DNA from: Paenibacillaceae bacterium | Lineage (GTDB): Bacteria > Bacillota > Bacilli > Paenibacillales > Paenibacillaceae | Direction of reading: 5' to 3' | Assembly (NCBI GenBank): GCA_900766135.1 | Contig: CAAFUF010000006.1 | Span: 62,001-126,000 of the forward strand | Length of the DNA stretch: 64,000 nucleotides | Part shown: in pieces, positions 36,910 through 43,949 of the stretch | How the letters are laid out: each line of letters opens with the position of its first letter | How positions within the stretch are numbered: position 1 is the stretch's first letter | Translations under genes and position numbers: made by a program | Notes under the pieces: generated by a model | What the model saw: the letters and a program-made list of their open reading frames with translations, nothing else | What the model was told of the DNA's origin: nothing | The model's database searches: none

Positions 36910-36957
36910 TTATCTCCATCTTTATCTCAGACTTGATCTCAGTTTTGATCTCTGACT
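36910..36957 (-). repeat. Four 12-bp tandem repeats (iteron-like)
   Basis: Four adjacent 12-mers: TTATCTCCATCT, TTATCTCAGACT, TGATCTCAGTTT, TGATCTCTGACT. They lie in the 164-base gap between the VirD4-like gene and the replication-relaxation gene. They could be an origin-of-transfer or autoregulatory binding array. Confidence 0.75.
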
Positions 36958-36973
36958 TTATTAGGCATGAGCC

Positions 36974-39271
36974 TTACTCCGGCTCATCGCGTCGCCAACC
37001 GTTTAGCGGGGACTGCGGTCCTTCTCCGATGTTCATTTCCCGCTCGACCGACTCGATCGACCGGCCATCCTGCTTGTCCGAATGCGCCCATGCTTCCCGG
37101 ATCCAAGCTTCGTGCTTCACCTGCACAATCTCGTTTTTCACCGTAAATAGCTCAAGACGACCTTCATGTCCTTTCGTGCGTACAATGGCGTGCAGTTCGG
37201 CCAGGTTCATCAAATCGGTATTCGTCACCTGGGGTTTCAGCCAACGCGACAATTTGTCCGCATCCGGCCCTCCGAGCTGCAGCAGCATCAGCGTACCGAC
37301 ATTGCCGAGTATCGCCTCCAGAATGCGATCGGATAATTGGGTCAAATACTGGGTGGCCAGAAAGAGTGACAAACCGAACTTGCGATCCTCGGCCAATATT
37401 TTCGTCAAGATGTCCGTCGCAAACAAATGGACTTCGTCGGCAAAGAAAAAATGCGCTTTGGACTTATGCTGAGGCCGCTTGCGGCAGGTGAAATGATAGT
37501 CGATGAAAAACAGGCTGGCCAGAATCTTCAGTAAATCCGGGACGCAGCCGCTGCCGTCGATGAGCACGATATGGCCCTCGTCCATCGCCCGCCGGGTGTC
37601 GATGCTGCTGCGCTCTTGCCCCAGCATCCGCCGCGCGGTCGGGTACGTCGTTAAGGCACCGAGCTTATTCATGATGGGACCGAGATGATCCCCTAAATTT
37701 TTGATTTGCGCGAACTCGTCCAGCCAAAAATGGCGCAAATGCAGGTCGAGCTTCGGCAGCAATTTTCTCCGGTAGTTCTCGTTATAGAAAATATCCATAA
37801 TACCCAGTACCGTTTGCGGCGGCACCGACAACAGACTTAAAACGGCGTTTCGTAAATAATGTTCCGCCCGCGGGCGCGAACCCGGGAACAATTGCTGCAA
37901 GGTGGTCACGAACTCCCCGGTCAACGACTCCCGTACATCCGAATGCGCGTCTTGAAACAAGTTGAAGCCGCGCGGCCGTTCGGTAGCCCCGAGCGGAATC
38001 AGGTGCAGCTTCGGATACAACTTTTTCGGGATATAACTCAGCAACGTTTCAATTGCCCCGCCGTGCGGGTCGAGAAACGTAAAACCGGGCGCTTGGTCCG
38101 ACTTCCGCTCCAGATCTTCAACCATACGGGTCATGATCGAGAGCAGCGTAGACGTTTTCCCGGAACCGGTCGTGCCGGCGAGAAACGCATGCTTGAGCAT
38201 TTGACCCAGCGGCATACGAAGTTCCCGTTCCTGGCCCGGTACGTTGCTTTTCCCGATGTAGAGGCCGTGGTCGAGCCCAGTGGGAGCCGGTACAATTTTT
38301 GCATGCATCTTCTCCATATGCGCGGCGGCCGGATCGCCAAAAGCAGGAATGCGCAGCCAGTAGCCCAGTTCCTCCGAAGCGAGCAATAACTGCTTGGATG
38401 GCGTTCCCGGTGCGAATACCTGCTTTTTGCCTTTTACCGGCCGCAGGACGATGCCATTACCGCTTCGCATCGATTGCAGCATATCGTTCATCGTTTGCAG
38501 TCGCGCTTTGGCCGAAGAGGAACGAATCAGCACGCGAAATCCGGTCCACAGCCCGATTTCATCCTCATCCTGTTTGCTTTGCAGCGTCCGCATCACGTTT
38601 TGCTGGTAGGCGGTCAATTCCCGCGGCCGTGATTTAGCCTTTTGGTTCGTGTTCATCTCCCGCCAAATGGACTGTATGGACACCGGCTCATTGGCCGGGG
38701 AACGCAGCCAGTTCTCGGCTCTGCGGACACGGCGCTGAAGGAGCCGCTTGCCCGCTGGCGCAAATGCCAGCTCCAGCCACACCTCCTCACCTTCCGCCAG
38801 TTCGCCTGCACCCATCGCGGCGATCATTTCGTTCAGCGGATCTTTGCCGGTCGGATGGATACTTGCAACGGAAAGAGCGCCCTTATACGCCGGACGGCCT
38901 TCGGCAACGATCACGTTTTTGCCCGAACCAGCGGTAAACACGGGTGTCTCGACCGGAAGCAAATACATTCCGTACACCTGTGTGTGGAACCCGGTACGAA
39001 ATCCCATCCAGCGAATGTCGGGGACAGAAACGTAGATCCGTACCCGTCCAGCAGGTCCTGCACACTGGATCAGGAAACGAAAATAGAGTTGTCCATACCG
39101 AAGACGCTGGAATCGGGGAAGCCCAAGTCCGCTGATATGCCGGGCAAATCGCGTTGCATTGGCAAACTCCATAGGCGTGGCATTAAGGGAGGATTGAATT
39201 TCGAACCATAGCGTTCGCTTGTGCTGACCTTGGCCGGGCTCGCACCAGCTTGGAAATAAAAAAGAGAGCAT
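36974..39271 (-). CDS. VirD4-like coupling ATPase (TraG/DUF87-type)
   Basis: 765 aa. Walker A GTTGSGKT at 366-373, FLDPHGG near 396, Walker B HFFFADEVHLF near 610, and LATQYLTQL after it. The N-terminal ~300 residues lack obvious membrane helices, unlike VirD4 proper, so membrane association may need a partner such as TcpC. It is the first gene of the leftward transfer operon and likely couples the relaxosome to the channel. The ATG at 39271 has GGGGAGGGGAG upstream; a start at 39334 lacks a site. Confidence 0.85.
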   Translation of the reverse strand: MLSFLFPSWCEPGQGQHKRTLWFEIQSSLNATPMEFANATRFARHISGLGLPRFQRLRYGQLYFRFLIQCAGPAGRVRIYVSVPDIRWMGFRTGFHTQVYGMYLLPVETPVFTAGSGKNVIVAEGRPAYKGALSVASIHPTGKDPLNEMIAAMGAGELAEGEEVWLELAFAPAGKRLLQRRVRRAENWLRSPANEPVSIQSIWREMNTNQKAKSRPRELTAYQQNVMRTLQSKQDEDEIGLWTGFRVLIRSSSAKARLQTMNDMLQSMRSGNGIVLRPVKGKKQVFAPGTPSKQLLLASEELGYWLRIPAFGDPAAAHMEKMHAKIVPAPTGLDHGLYIGKSNVPGQERELRMPLGQMLKHAFLAGTTGSGKTSTLLSIMTRMVEDLERKSDQAPGFTFLDPHGGAIETLLSYIPKKLYPKLHLIPLGATERPRGFNLFQDAHSDVRESLTGEFVTTLQQLFPGSRPRAEHYLRNAVLSLLSVPPQTVLGIMDIFYNENYRRKLLPKLDLHLRHFWLDEFAQIKNLGDHLGPIMNKLGALTTYPTARRMLGQERSSIDTRRAMDEGHIVLIDGSGCVPDLLKILASLFFIDYHFTCRKRPQHKSKAHFFFADEVHLFATDILTKILAEDRKFGLSLFLATQYLTQLSDRILEAILGNVGTLMLLQLGGPDADKLSRWLKPQVTNTDLMNLAELHAIVRTKGHEGRLELFTVKNEIVQVKHEAWIREAWAHSDKQDGRSIESVEREMNIGEGPQSPLNGWRRDEPE

Positions 39272-39382
39272 CGCTGCTCCCCTCCCCTCGATCTTCCGCT
39301 CCTCAATTGTCGAGATATTGGATGGATCCATCACTCCTTTCCCTTCAGGAACGACCGGTGAGCCCGATCAGCCCTGAAAATG

Positions 39383-39420
39383 AAAAAGACAGGCCGTCCG
39401 GGATGCCCGGGAGCCTGTCC
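39383..39420 (-). terminator. Strong hairpin ahead of the transfer operon
   Basis: Two-part stem (GACAGGC/GCCTGTC outside, CCGGG/CCCGG inside) followed on the minus strand by five T. It ends transcription from the 39572 gene, or acts as an attenuator before the coupling ATPase. Confidence 0.82.
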
Positions 39421-39456
39421 ACACCTTTTTGACACTATCAGATTAACAGGATTACG

Positions 39457-39507
39457 TGACCTTGTCTTGTCCCTTTTCCTGATCATTTTGTGACCTTGGA
39501 TTGACCT
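39457..39507 (+). repeat. TGACCT direct-repeat array 1
   Basis: Five hexamers, TGACCT, TGTCCC, TGATCA, TGACCT and TGACCT, start at 39457, 39468, 39480, 39491 and 39502, that is, at 11- or 12-base steps. This helical phasing suggests a regulator binding array. The last three hexamers recur almost exactly at 41381-41408. Confidence 0.65.
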
Positions 39508-39571
39508 TTGATTTTTGGTAGCTTTAGCCCTCTACTCGAGTCGAATTATGATATTGACTCACTTATCCGAC

Positions 39572-40273
39572 TCAAATAAACCATCTTAATTCTTTTCGAA
39601 AGAAAGGAACCCCTTCCGTATTTTCATAATCATAAACCATTAAATAGAGTTTACTAACTTGATTTGCTAACTGAATTATTAGCTGGTCTTTTTCTATTTC
39701 TCCCATTTTCAAACCACTAACATCGAGATATGCAGGATATACAGCCGTGGACAAAGATGAACTCTTGATCAAATAGGTAAAAAACTCATTTTCAATAACC
39801 TCCCTTTCATCACCTTCTATTTCAAAACACCCTAGCTGGCGATAATCATTCTGAAATTTTCTACCTAGAATAAAGTGGCCAATTTCATTGTTAACCAGTT
39901 TTTCTTTAATCATTCTTTCAAAAACTTTATAAGCTATATCTTTGGCGTCATTAACTTGAAGACCGCATGGTTCCCCGTATTTGGTCTTTGTTACAGTAAC
40001 AGAATCAAAAATCATGCTAAACATTAAAGCTTCATCATCCACTTTATTAGTGATAAAGAAGGAGTAATCTTCTATACTGGAGCTTCCTAGTTCTCTTTGA
40101 TAAAAATAATGCCTAGCCAGAATCCCTTGAATATTGATCATGTTGATCAGGATTTCTCTTATTTGCTCTTCATCAGTCGTTGAAATAACAGGCAGTTTAC
40201 GAACAACGAGCTGGTTTGGAGAAAAAAAGGAAGTGTGGTTTTCTTTCATTTCGTTAAAACTAATCTTTTTCAT
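39572..40273 (-). CDS. AT-rich orphan protein, 233 aa
   Basis: A soluble, charged protein with no recognised domain, signal peptide or membrane helix. It begins MKKISFNEMKENHTSFFS and has a strongly AT-rich coding sequence, unlike the GC-richer transfer genes on its left. Together with the secreted 208-aa gene upstream it is bracketed by two copies of a TGACCT repeat, which suggests later acquisition by the element. Confidence 0.65.
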   Translation of the reverse strand: MKKISFNEMKENHTSFFSPNQLVVRKLPVISTTDEEQIREILINMINIQGILARHYFYQRELGSSSIEDYSFFITNKVDDEALMFSMIFDSVTVTKTKYGEPCGLQVNDAKDIAYKVFERMIKEKLVNNEIGHFILGRKFQNDYRQLGCFEIEGDEREVIENEFFTYLIKSSSLSTAVYPAYLDVSGLKMGEIEKDQLIIQLANQVSKLYLMVYDYENTEGVPFFRKELRWFI

Positions 40274-40349
40274 ATCCTCACCATTTTCTTTAAAAATGGA
40301 AATAGGTGAACTAACTACTTAGTAGTTAATTCACCCAAGTCCTCCCTAA

Positions 40350-40976
40350 TTAATTAGCATTAGCAGTTTCAAAAATAATAGATAGAGGTGCGGGCGATAA
40401 AGGGTCTGTCTCTAAAAAGGAGACCGTTAAATCACTGGCCCTTACTCGAACCTTTTCAACATCTGAAGGTATAACAAAATCGTCACCAACTTTTGCTGTA
40501 CGTAGTCTTGTTGCCGTAAAAGTTGAATTTACATCTTTATCGAGGTATGTGGCAGGTGAAAGTACAGAAGTATTTGTAACAGTAAAATTCCCTTTTAACC
40601 CTTTCAACCAATCACCTGTTACAACCATCGTATAAAACAATTCATATTTGTTTGTACCAACATAGTTGTACAAACTCATAGTTAATCCTCCAAAGACAAC
40701 ATCACTAGCGGTAATTGAGCTATTAGGTTTTACTAAAGGAATAGTTGCATGGAAGTTGCCGTTTGCATCACGTTGCAGGACAACTCCATCTTCCTGAAAT
40801 TGGGCAGGAAGCATTTCTTGTAATGGTACTGTTGTTATCTTTGCCTCTTTACCAGCCACTTGCTCTTCATAAACTGTACCGGCAACTTGAGTGGTTTCAC
40901 CCATACCATATGCGCTTGTCGCAATAGATACTACGAGCATAATACAAAACAAAGCAGACGAGAATATCTTCTTCAT
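40350..40976 (-). CDS. Secreted orphan protein, 208 aa
   Basis: A clear signal peptide (MKKIFSSALFCIMLVVSIATSAYG) precedes a beta-rich mature domain (about 180 aa) without recognised family; the C-terminus is not a sortase motif. AT-rich like its downstream neighbour, with which it may form an operon (77-base gap). Its role may be cell-surface or immunity related; nothing in the sequence decides. Confidence 0.65.
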   Translation of the reverse strand: MKKIFSSALFCIMLVVSIATSAYGMGETTQVAGTVYEEQVAGKEAKITTVPLQEMLPAQFQEDGVVLQRDANGNFHATIPLVKPNSSITASDVVFGGLTMSLYNYVGTNKYELFYTMVVTGDWLKGLKGNFTVTNTSVLSPATYLDKDVNSTFTATRLRTAKVGDDFVIPSDVEKVRVRASDLTVSFLETDPLSPAPLSIIFETANAN

Positions 40977-41380
40977 TTAGATTCGAAACCCTCCCATTTT
41001 TTGAAGGCTGGCCAGCGATCAATTATTATTTTGTAACAATTCCATTATATCCCAATATATCAAGTTTTGTTATAACATAAATACAATTATTTCGAATATT
41101 CTATGTCATTATCCAAATATAGAAGATATTTCATAAAAACATCTAGATAGTGATAAGTTATATAATATGTTAATTCTAGTGAGTTTAACTCTTTCTGAGA
41201 AAATAGGCAAATCGGGTGAAGATTGACCCGACTCATGGCAATCATTTAGCAAGTTCCAACGGACGACAGAGCCCTGATCCACCACAAGCGGAAAGCCTAA
41301 CCGTTCGTCTGAAGAGCACCAGTATTGAACTTACCACCGGATTGCCAACCGCTACCATAATTCAAGGAGAACAAGGTTCC
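40977..41380. other. Non-coding gap of about 400 bases
   Basis: The left 190 bases are very AT-rich and should carry the promoter of the secreted-protein gene. The right half is GC-richer. A short plus-strand frame ending at about 41383 can be read there, but without a ribosome binding site or a family match, so I regard it as non-coding or a remnant. A small CGGGT/ACCCG hairpin lies near 41215-41230. Confidence 0.5.
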
Positions 41381-41413
41381 TAATCATTTTGTGACCTTCG
41401 ATTGACCTGACCT
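41381..41413 (+). repeat. TGACCT direct-repeat array 2
   Basis: TAATCA, TGACCT and TGACCT start at 41381, 41392 and 41403 (11-base steps), then another overlapping TGACCT at 41408. About 30 bases match array 1 with only two differences. The array touches the stop codon of the sigma-like regulator gene. Confidence 0.65.
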
Positions 41414-41898
41414 TATTCCGCGGAATCGTCCGATGAATCCACATCCGAATTCGCTTCTTTATCATCCACGAATAAAATGGAAGCCTCTCCGCCTACAAAG
41501 CGGTAAATGTGACTGAGCAATCGTTTCCGCCGCTTATAGAACATGCGGTGCGTTAAGCCCAGCTTTTCCATGACAAGCATGGAAGGCAGACGGCGCATGT
41601 AACGCTCTTCCACAAATTGCTGATCTTCCTCTTGCAAGGAGTGAATCGCGGCTTCCAGCACATCAATCCTCAGTTCCATTAAAGGGATTTCTACATTTTG
41701 CAATTGTAAACGGCGGATTATCTCGTTTAATATTGCTTCGTTTTTTTGACCCTTGCCGTAGATCGGGACCAAATCGAATTTTTGTGTAAGCCCCGGGATA
41801 CGTGACAACTGTTCCCGCATGGACTCCAACTGCGATTTCCAAACCGGTAAAGTGAATAACCAGTTTTCGACGCGAGTGAACGGGATCGGTCGGCTCAC
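41413..41898 (-). CDS. Sigma-70-region-4/ArpU-like regulator, 161 aa
   Basis: A C-terminal helix-turn-helix (YMRRLPSMLVMEKLGLTHRMFYKRRKRLL) follows a helical N-terminal half, as in ArpU-type phage and mobile-element regulators. The tail is acidic (VDDKEANSDVDSSDDSAE). The GTG at 41898 overlaps the previous stop codon in GTGA, with a purine-rich site before it, so it is coupled to the 72-aa gene. A candidate regulator of the transfer operon. Confidence 0.68.
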   Translation of the reverse strand: MSRPIPFTRVENWLFTLPVWKSQLESMREQLSRIPGLTQKFDLVPIYGKGQKNEAILNEIIRRLQLQNVEIPLMELRIDVLEAAIHSLQEEDQQFVEERYMRRLPSMLVMEKLGLTHRMFYKRRKRLLSHIYRFVGGEASILFVDDKEANSDVDSSDDSAE

Positions 41899-42113
41899 TG
41901 CCCCCACCCCCGTTGCCGGATACGATGACGAACTCTACCATACCAATCGTGACGCATCAATTGGGCGTAAAAGGCTTGCGAATAGCTGGCTCCACTCCGC
42001 TTTTCAGGCTTGTTTGATTGACATTGCGCCGGCAAATTCGGTTTATCCGTCTCGGAAAGAGAAACTTCCCTGAAAGACTGCCCCGCATTAACGACTTCGT
42101 GCTTCCCCATCAT
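41895..42113 (-). CDS. Small hypothetical protein, 72 aa
   Basis: Begins MMGKHEVVNAGQSFRE and ends in a basic Arg/Trp-rich tail (RVRHRIRQRGWGQ). AAGGGAG five bases before ATG 42113 supports the start. Its stop overlaps the start of the sigma-like gene. Probably a small DNA-binding or anti-factor partner; not recognised. Confidence 0.5.
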   Translation of the reverse strand: MMGKHEVVNAGQSFREVSLSETDKPNLPAQCQSNKPEKRSGASYSQAFYAQLMRHDWYGRVRHRIRQRGWGQ

Positions 42114-42149
42114 TTTTGCTCCCTTCAAATTCATGAATGGGCGCGCGCT

Positions 42150-42174
42150 TGACCTTATTGTACGGGGAAGGTCA
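42150..42174. promoter_or_regulatory. Inverted TGACCT pair with promoter-like -10
   Basis: TGACCTT (42150-42156) and AAGGTCA (42168-42174) face each other over 11 bases. On the minus strand TACAAT (42157-42162) could be the -10 of the 72-aa/sigma-like gene pair, with a weak TTACCG 17 bases upstream. The hexamers match the arrays at 39457 and 41381. Confidence 0.5.
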
Positions 42175-42199
42175 CGTTTCGGTAAGGCGACTCTTTTTG

Positions 42200-42224
42200 T
42201 ACAACCTTTTTACAAAAGGTTGTA
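42200..42224 (+). repeat. Perfect inverted repeat (hairpin)
   Basis: An 11-bp inverted repeat (TACAACCTTTT/AAAAGGTTGTA) with a 3-nt loop, then an AT-rich tail on the plus strand. No plus-strand gene precedes it, so this may be an element end rather than a normal terminator. Confidence 0.6.
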
Positions 42225-42235
42225 TATTTTCCTGG

Positions 42236-42251
42236 AACCCCCATGGGGTAT
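42236..42251. promoter_or_regulatory. CsoR/CstR-like operator (palindrome)
   Basis: The perfect core CCCCATGGGG (42239-42248) with a flanking TAT resembles type-I operators of CsoR-family metal/sulfur repressors. No CsoR gene is present in the window. Confidence 0.4.
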
Positions 42252-42270
42252 ATGCATAAGAATATCAAAC

Positions 42271-42307
42271 AAAAATAGCACCTGCCAACGTGGTTGAAGG
42301 TGCTATT
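42271..42307 (-). terminator. Terminator of arsM
   Basis: A 10-bp stem AATAGCACCT/AGGTGCTATT (42274-42283 and 42298-42307), with an inner stem, is followed on the minus strand by five T. Confidence 0.88.
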
Positions 42308-42337
42308 CATGGCTTTTGTGCAGTTTCTTAATCCTAC

Positions 42338-43138
42338 TTAAAGTTTAACAGCTTTGATAACGGCCGATTGAATGTAATCCTCCATGCTCGCCCCAGGAAC
42401 CCAGTCCTGAATGAATTCGCGGGACTCATCTTTCGGCTCAACAACAATATCGTTAAATCCGCTCGATTGAAGCATTTCCCTGACTTCAGCCACGGTGGAC
42501 GCGCCGGATATGCAGTTTGCTAATGAATCAAGATCACCCCGGATCTCTGCCGGTAATTCCGCTGTCGTCACGATATCCGAGATGGCTAAGCGCCCTCCTG
42601 GTTTTAATACCCGGAAAGCTTCACGAAAGACTTGCTCCTTATCGGGAGAAAGATTTATGACACAATTAGAGATGATGACATCGATCGAGTTATCAGCTAT
42701 CGGGAGATGCTCGATTTCGCCAAGCCGGAATTCAACATTCCGGTAGCCGTTCTTTTGCGCATTGTTGCGGGCACGGCTTACCATCTCTGGTGTCATATCA
42801 ACACCGTAAACTTTGCCGGTCTCTCCCACTTGCCGGGTAGCCAGAAAACAATCAAAGCCTGCTCCGCTTCCCAAATCCAGAACGACTTCCCCAGGCTGAA
42901 GCGATGCGATCGCTTGAGGATTCCCGCAGCCTAGACCAAGGTTTGCCCCTTCCGGAGCCGCTGATAGTTCTTCATTGGAATACCCCAATTTCGCTGAAAC
43001 TTCATCGGCCGTACCGGAGTATCCGGATGCCGATGTGCTAGCCTGGCAACAACTTGCATTGGAATTGCTTTGGATCGCAATTTGCTTGTATCGGTTTCGT
43101 ACATGCTGGCGTACATCATCATTCTTTACTTGGCTCAT
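42338..43138 (-). CDS. arsM: Arsenite S-adenosylmethionine methyltransferase
   Basis: 266 aa, a normal length for the family. It methylates As(III) to methylated arsenicals in the cytosol. The SAM motif I region VLDLGSGAGFD (87-97) is intact, and the arsenic-binding cysteines C71, C159 and C209 are all present, plus an N-terminal CC pair (C30, C31). It has its own upstream operator-like inverted repeat (43163-43178) and lies after the terminator of arsR, so it is separately transcribed. Confidence 0.94.
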   Translation of the reverse strand: MSQVKNDDVRQHVRNRYKQIAIQSNSNASCCQASTSASGYSGTADEVSAKLGYSNEELSAAPEGANLGLGCGNPQAIASLQPGEVVLDLGSGAGFDCFLATRQVGETGKVYGVDMTPEMVSRARNNAQKNGYRNVEFRLGEIEHLPIADNSIDVIISNCVINLSPDKEQVFREAFRVLKPGGRLAISDIVTTAELPAEIRGDLDSLANCISGASTVAEVREMLQSSGFNDIVVEPKDESREFIQDWVPGASMEDYIQSAVIKAVKL

Positions 43139-43162
43139 GGAACATCGCTCCTTTTTTAATAT

Positions 43163-43178
43163 ATCAATTTTTTTTGAT
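43163..43178. promoter_or_regulatory. ArsR-type operator upstream of arsM
   Basis: ATCAA (43163-43167), six bases, TTGAT (43174-43178). The same arm and 6-base spacer geometry appears twice upstream of the small ars gene and arsR, so the local ArsR probably controls arsM too. Confidence 0.65.
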
Positions 43179-43192
43179 TAAATGTACGGATT

Positions 43193-43211
43193 AAAAACCC
43201 ACCATGTGGGC
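43193..43211 (-). terminator. Terminator of arsR
   Basis: CCCAC/GTGGG stem with a 3-nt loop, then five T on the minus strand, starting right at the arsR stop codon. It insulates arsM from arsR. Confidence 0.8.
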
Positions 43212-43559
43212 TTATGAACAGCATCCGCTTGAATCGTCCAGTTTGCGGAATATACAGCACAACTCGGGAGATAGCAGTCGGTTAACCTCCGCGTGATTTA
43301 ACTCATAATAGCTCCAAGTTCCTTTCATTTCTCGGAAGATCAAGCCGGCATCAAGCAAGATTTTCAAGTGATACGACAATTTAGATTGCGGCATATCCAC
43401 GATTTCTACTAGATCACACACGCATATGCTGCCCTTTTGTGTAAGTTCATACATAATTTGCAGACGCTTTTGATCCGCGAGCGCTTTGAATTTGGCTTCA
43501 AACTTGGCAAAATCGATCGTCTCTCCGTCTTGTTCAAGGATGGGAAGTTGTATCATCAT
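43212..43559 (-). CDS. arsR: ArsR-family arsenical repressor (copy 1)
   Basis: 115 aa winged-helix repressor. The As(III)-binding CVCDL motif (C46, C48) is at the start of helix 3, and extra cysteines occur near the C-terminus (LCC and GCC). On As(III) binding it leaves its operator. Downstream of the 57-aa gene by 15 bases on the same strand; the pair has two operators upstream. Confidence 0.92.
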   Translation of the reverse strand: MMIQLPILEQDGETIDFAKFEAKFKALADQKRLQIMYELTQKGSICVCDLVEIVDMPQSKLSYHLKILLDAGLIFREMKGTWSYYELNHAEVNRLLSPELCCIFRKLDDSSGCCS

Positions 43560-43574
43560 GCCCTCTACCTCTCC

Positions 43575-43748
43575 TTAGCAGCAAGCGGCGCAACAAGCCG
43601 CGATCGGCTGCAAGACCACCGACGTCGAATTGTTTTTACTTCCCTTAAGGCTATTGGTATCCAACCACTTCCACGCCTGTCGCGCCCGCTCTTCGATTTC
43701 TTTTTGCTGAAATTTCATCAGTTGTTCCATCACGTAATGGTTCATCAT
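43575..43748 (-). CDS. Small Cys-tailed ars-operon protein, 57 aa
   Basis: Begins MMNHYVMEQLMKF, an amphipathic helix with basic and acidic residues, and ends VLQPIAACCAACC. The four C-terminal cysteines in two pairs could bind As(III) or another soft metal. TGGAGG eight bases before ATG 43748 supports the start. It is the first gene of the arsR operon. Function not described as far as I can tell; a chaperone or sensor role is inference. Confidence 0.68.
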   Translation of the reverse strand: MMNHYVMEQLMKFQQKEIEERARQAWKWLDTNSLKGSKNNSTSVVLQPIAACCAACC

Positions 43749-43761
43749 CGGACGAACCTCC

Positions 43762-43785
43762 ATTCATCAAAATTTCTTGATGAAT
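43762..43785. promoter_or_regulatory. ArsR-type operator 2
   Basis: ATTCATCAA (43762-43770), six bases, TTGATGAAT (43777-43785): a perfect 9-bp inverted repeat overlapping the start of transcription of the 57-aa/arsR operon. Confidence 0.75.
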
Positions 43786-43787
43786 AA

Positions 43788-43816
43788 ATCGTAGCATGCA
43801 GAGCTGGTAAAATCAA
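43788..43816 (-). promoter_or_regulatory. Promoter of the 57-aa/arsR operon
   Basis: On the minus strand TTGATT (43811-43816), 17-base spacer, TACGAT (43788-43793): a sigma-A-type promoter lying between two operators, so repressor binding on either side would block it. Confidence 0.7.
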
Positions 43817-43817
43817 G

Positions 43818-43843
43818 ATTAAATCAAAAATAATTGATTTAAT
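43818..43843. promoter_or_regulatory. ArsR-type operator 1
   Basis: A perfect 10-bp inverted repeat (ATTAAATCAA/TTGATTTAAT) with a 6-base spacer, just upstream of the -35 hexamer. Confidence 0.8.
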
Positions 43844-43949
43844 ATCGTGATGGTCTCGATAAGCACTACTGCAACGTAACTTTATTGAATCTTAACGTCA
43901 TCAAACGGCACTGGGGATTTGATGCGAGACGTGAATAGAGCTTTTTTTA

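Larger units (their letters stand above)
39272..39571. other. 300-base intergenic region upstream of the transfer operon
   Basis: Holds the hairpin terminator at 39383-39420 and the TGACCT array at 39457-39507 but no gene. The promoter of the transfer operon should lie between 39272 and about 39380 or further upstream; I could not fix a convincing -10/-35 pair. Confidence 0.6.

Noticed and set aside
36910..36957. CRISPR array
   Set aside because: The 12-bp repeats are adjacent without spacers and there are no cas genes.
41243..41383. Short plus-strand frame that might be a transposase remnant
   Set aside because: No ribosome binding site, no start with support and no motif of any transposase family; a random frame is just as likely.
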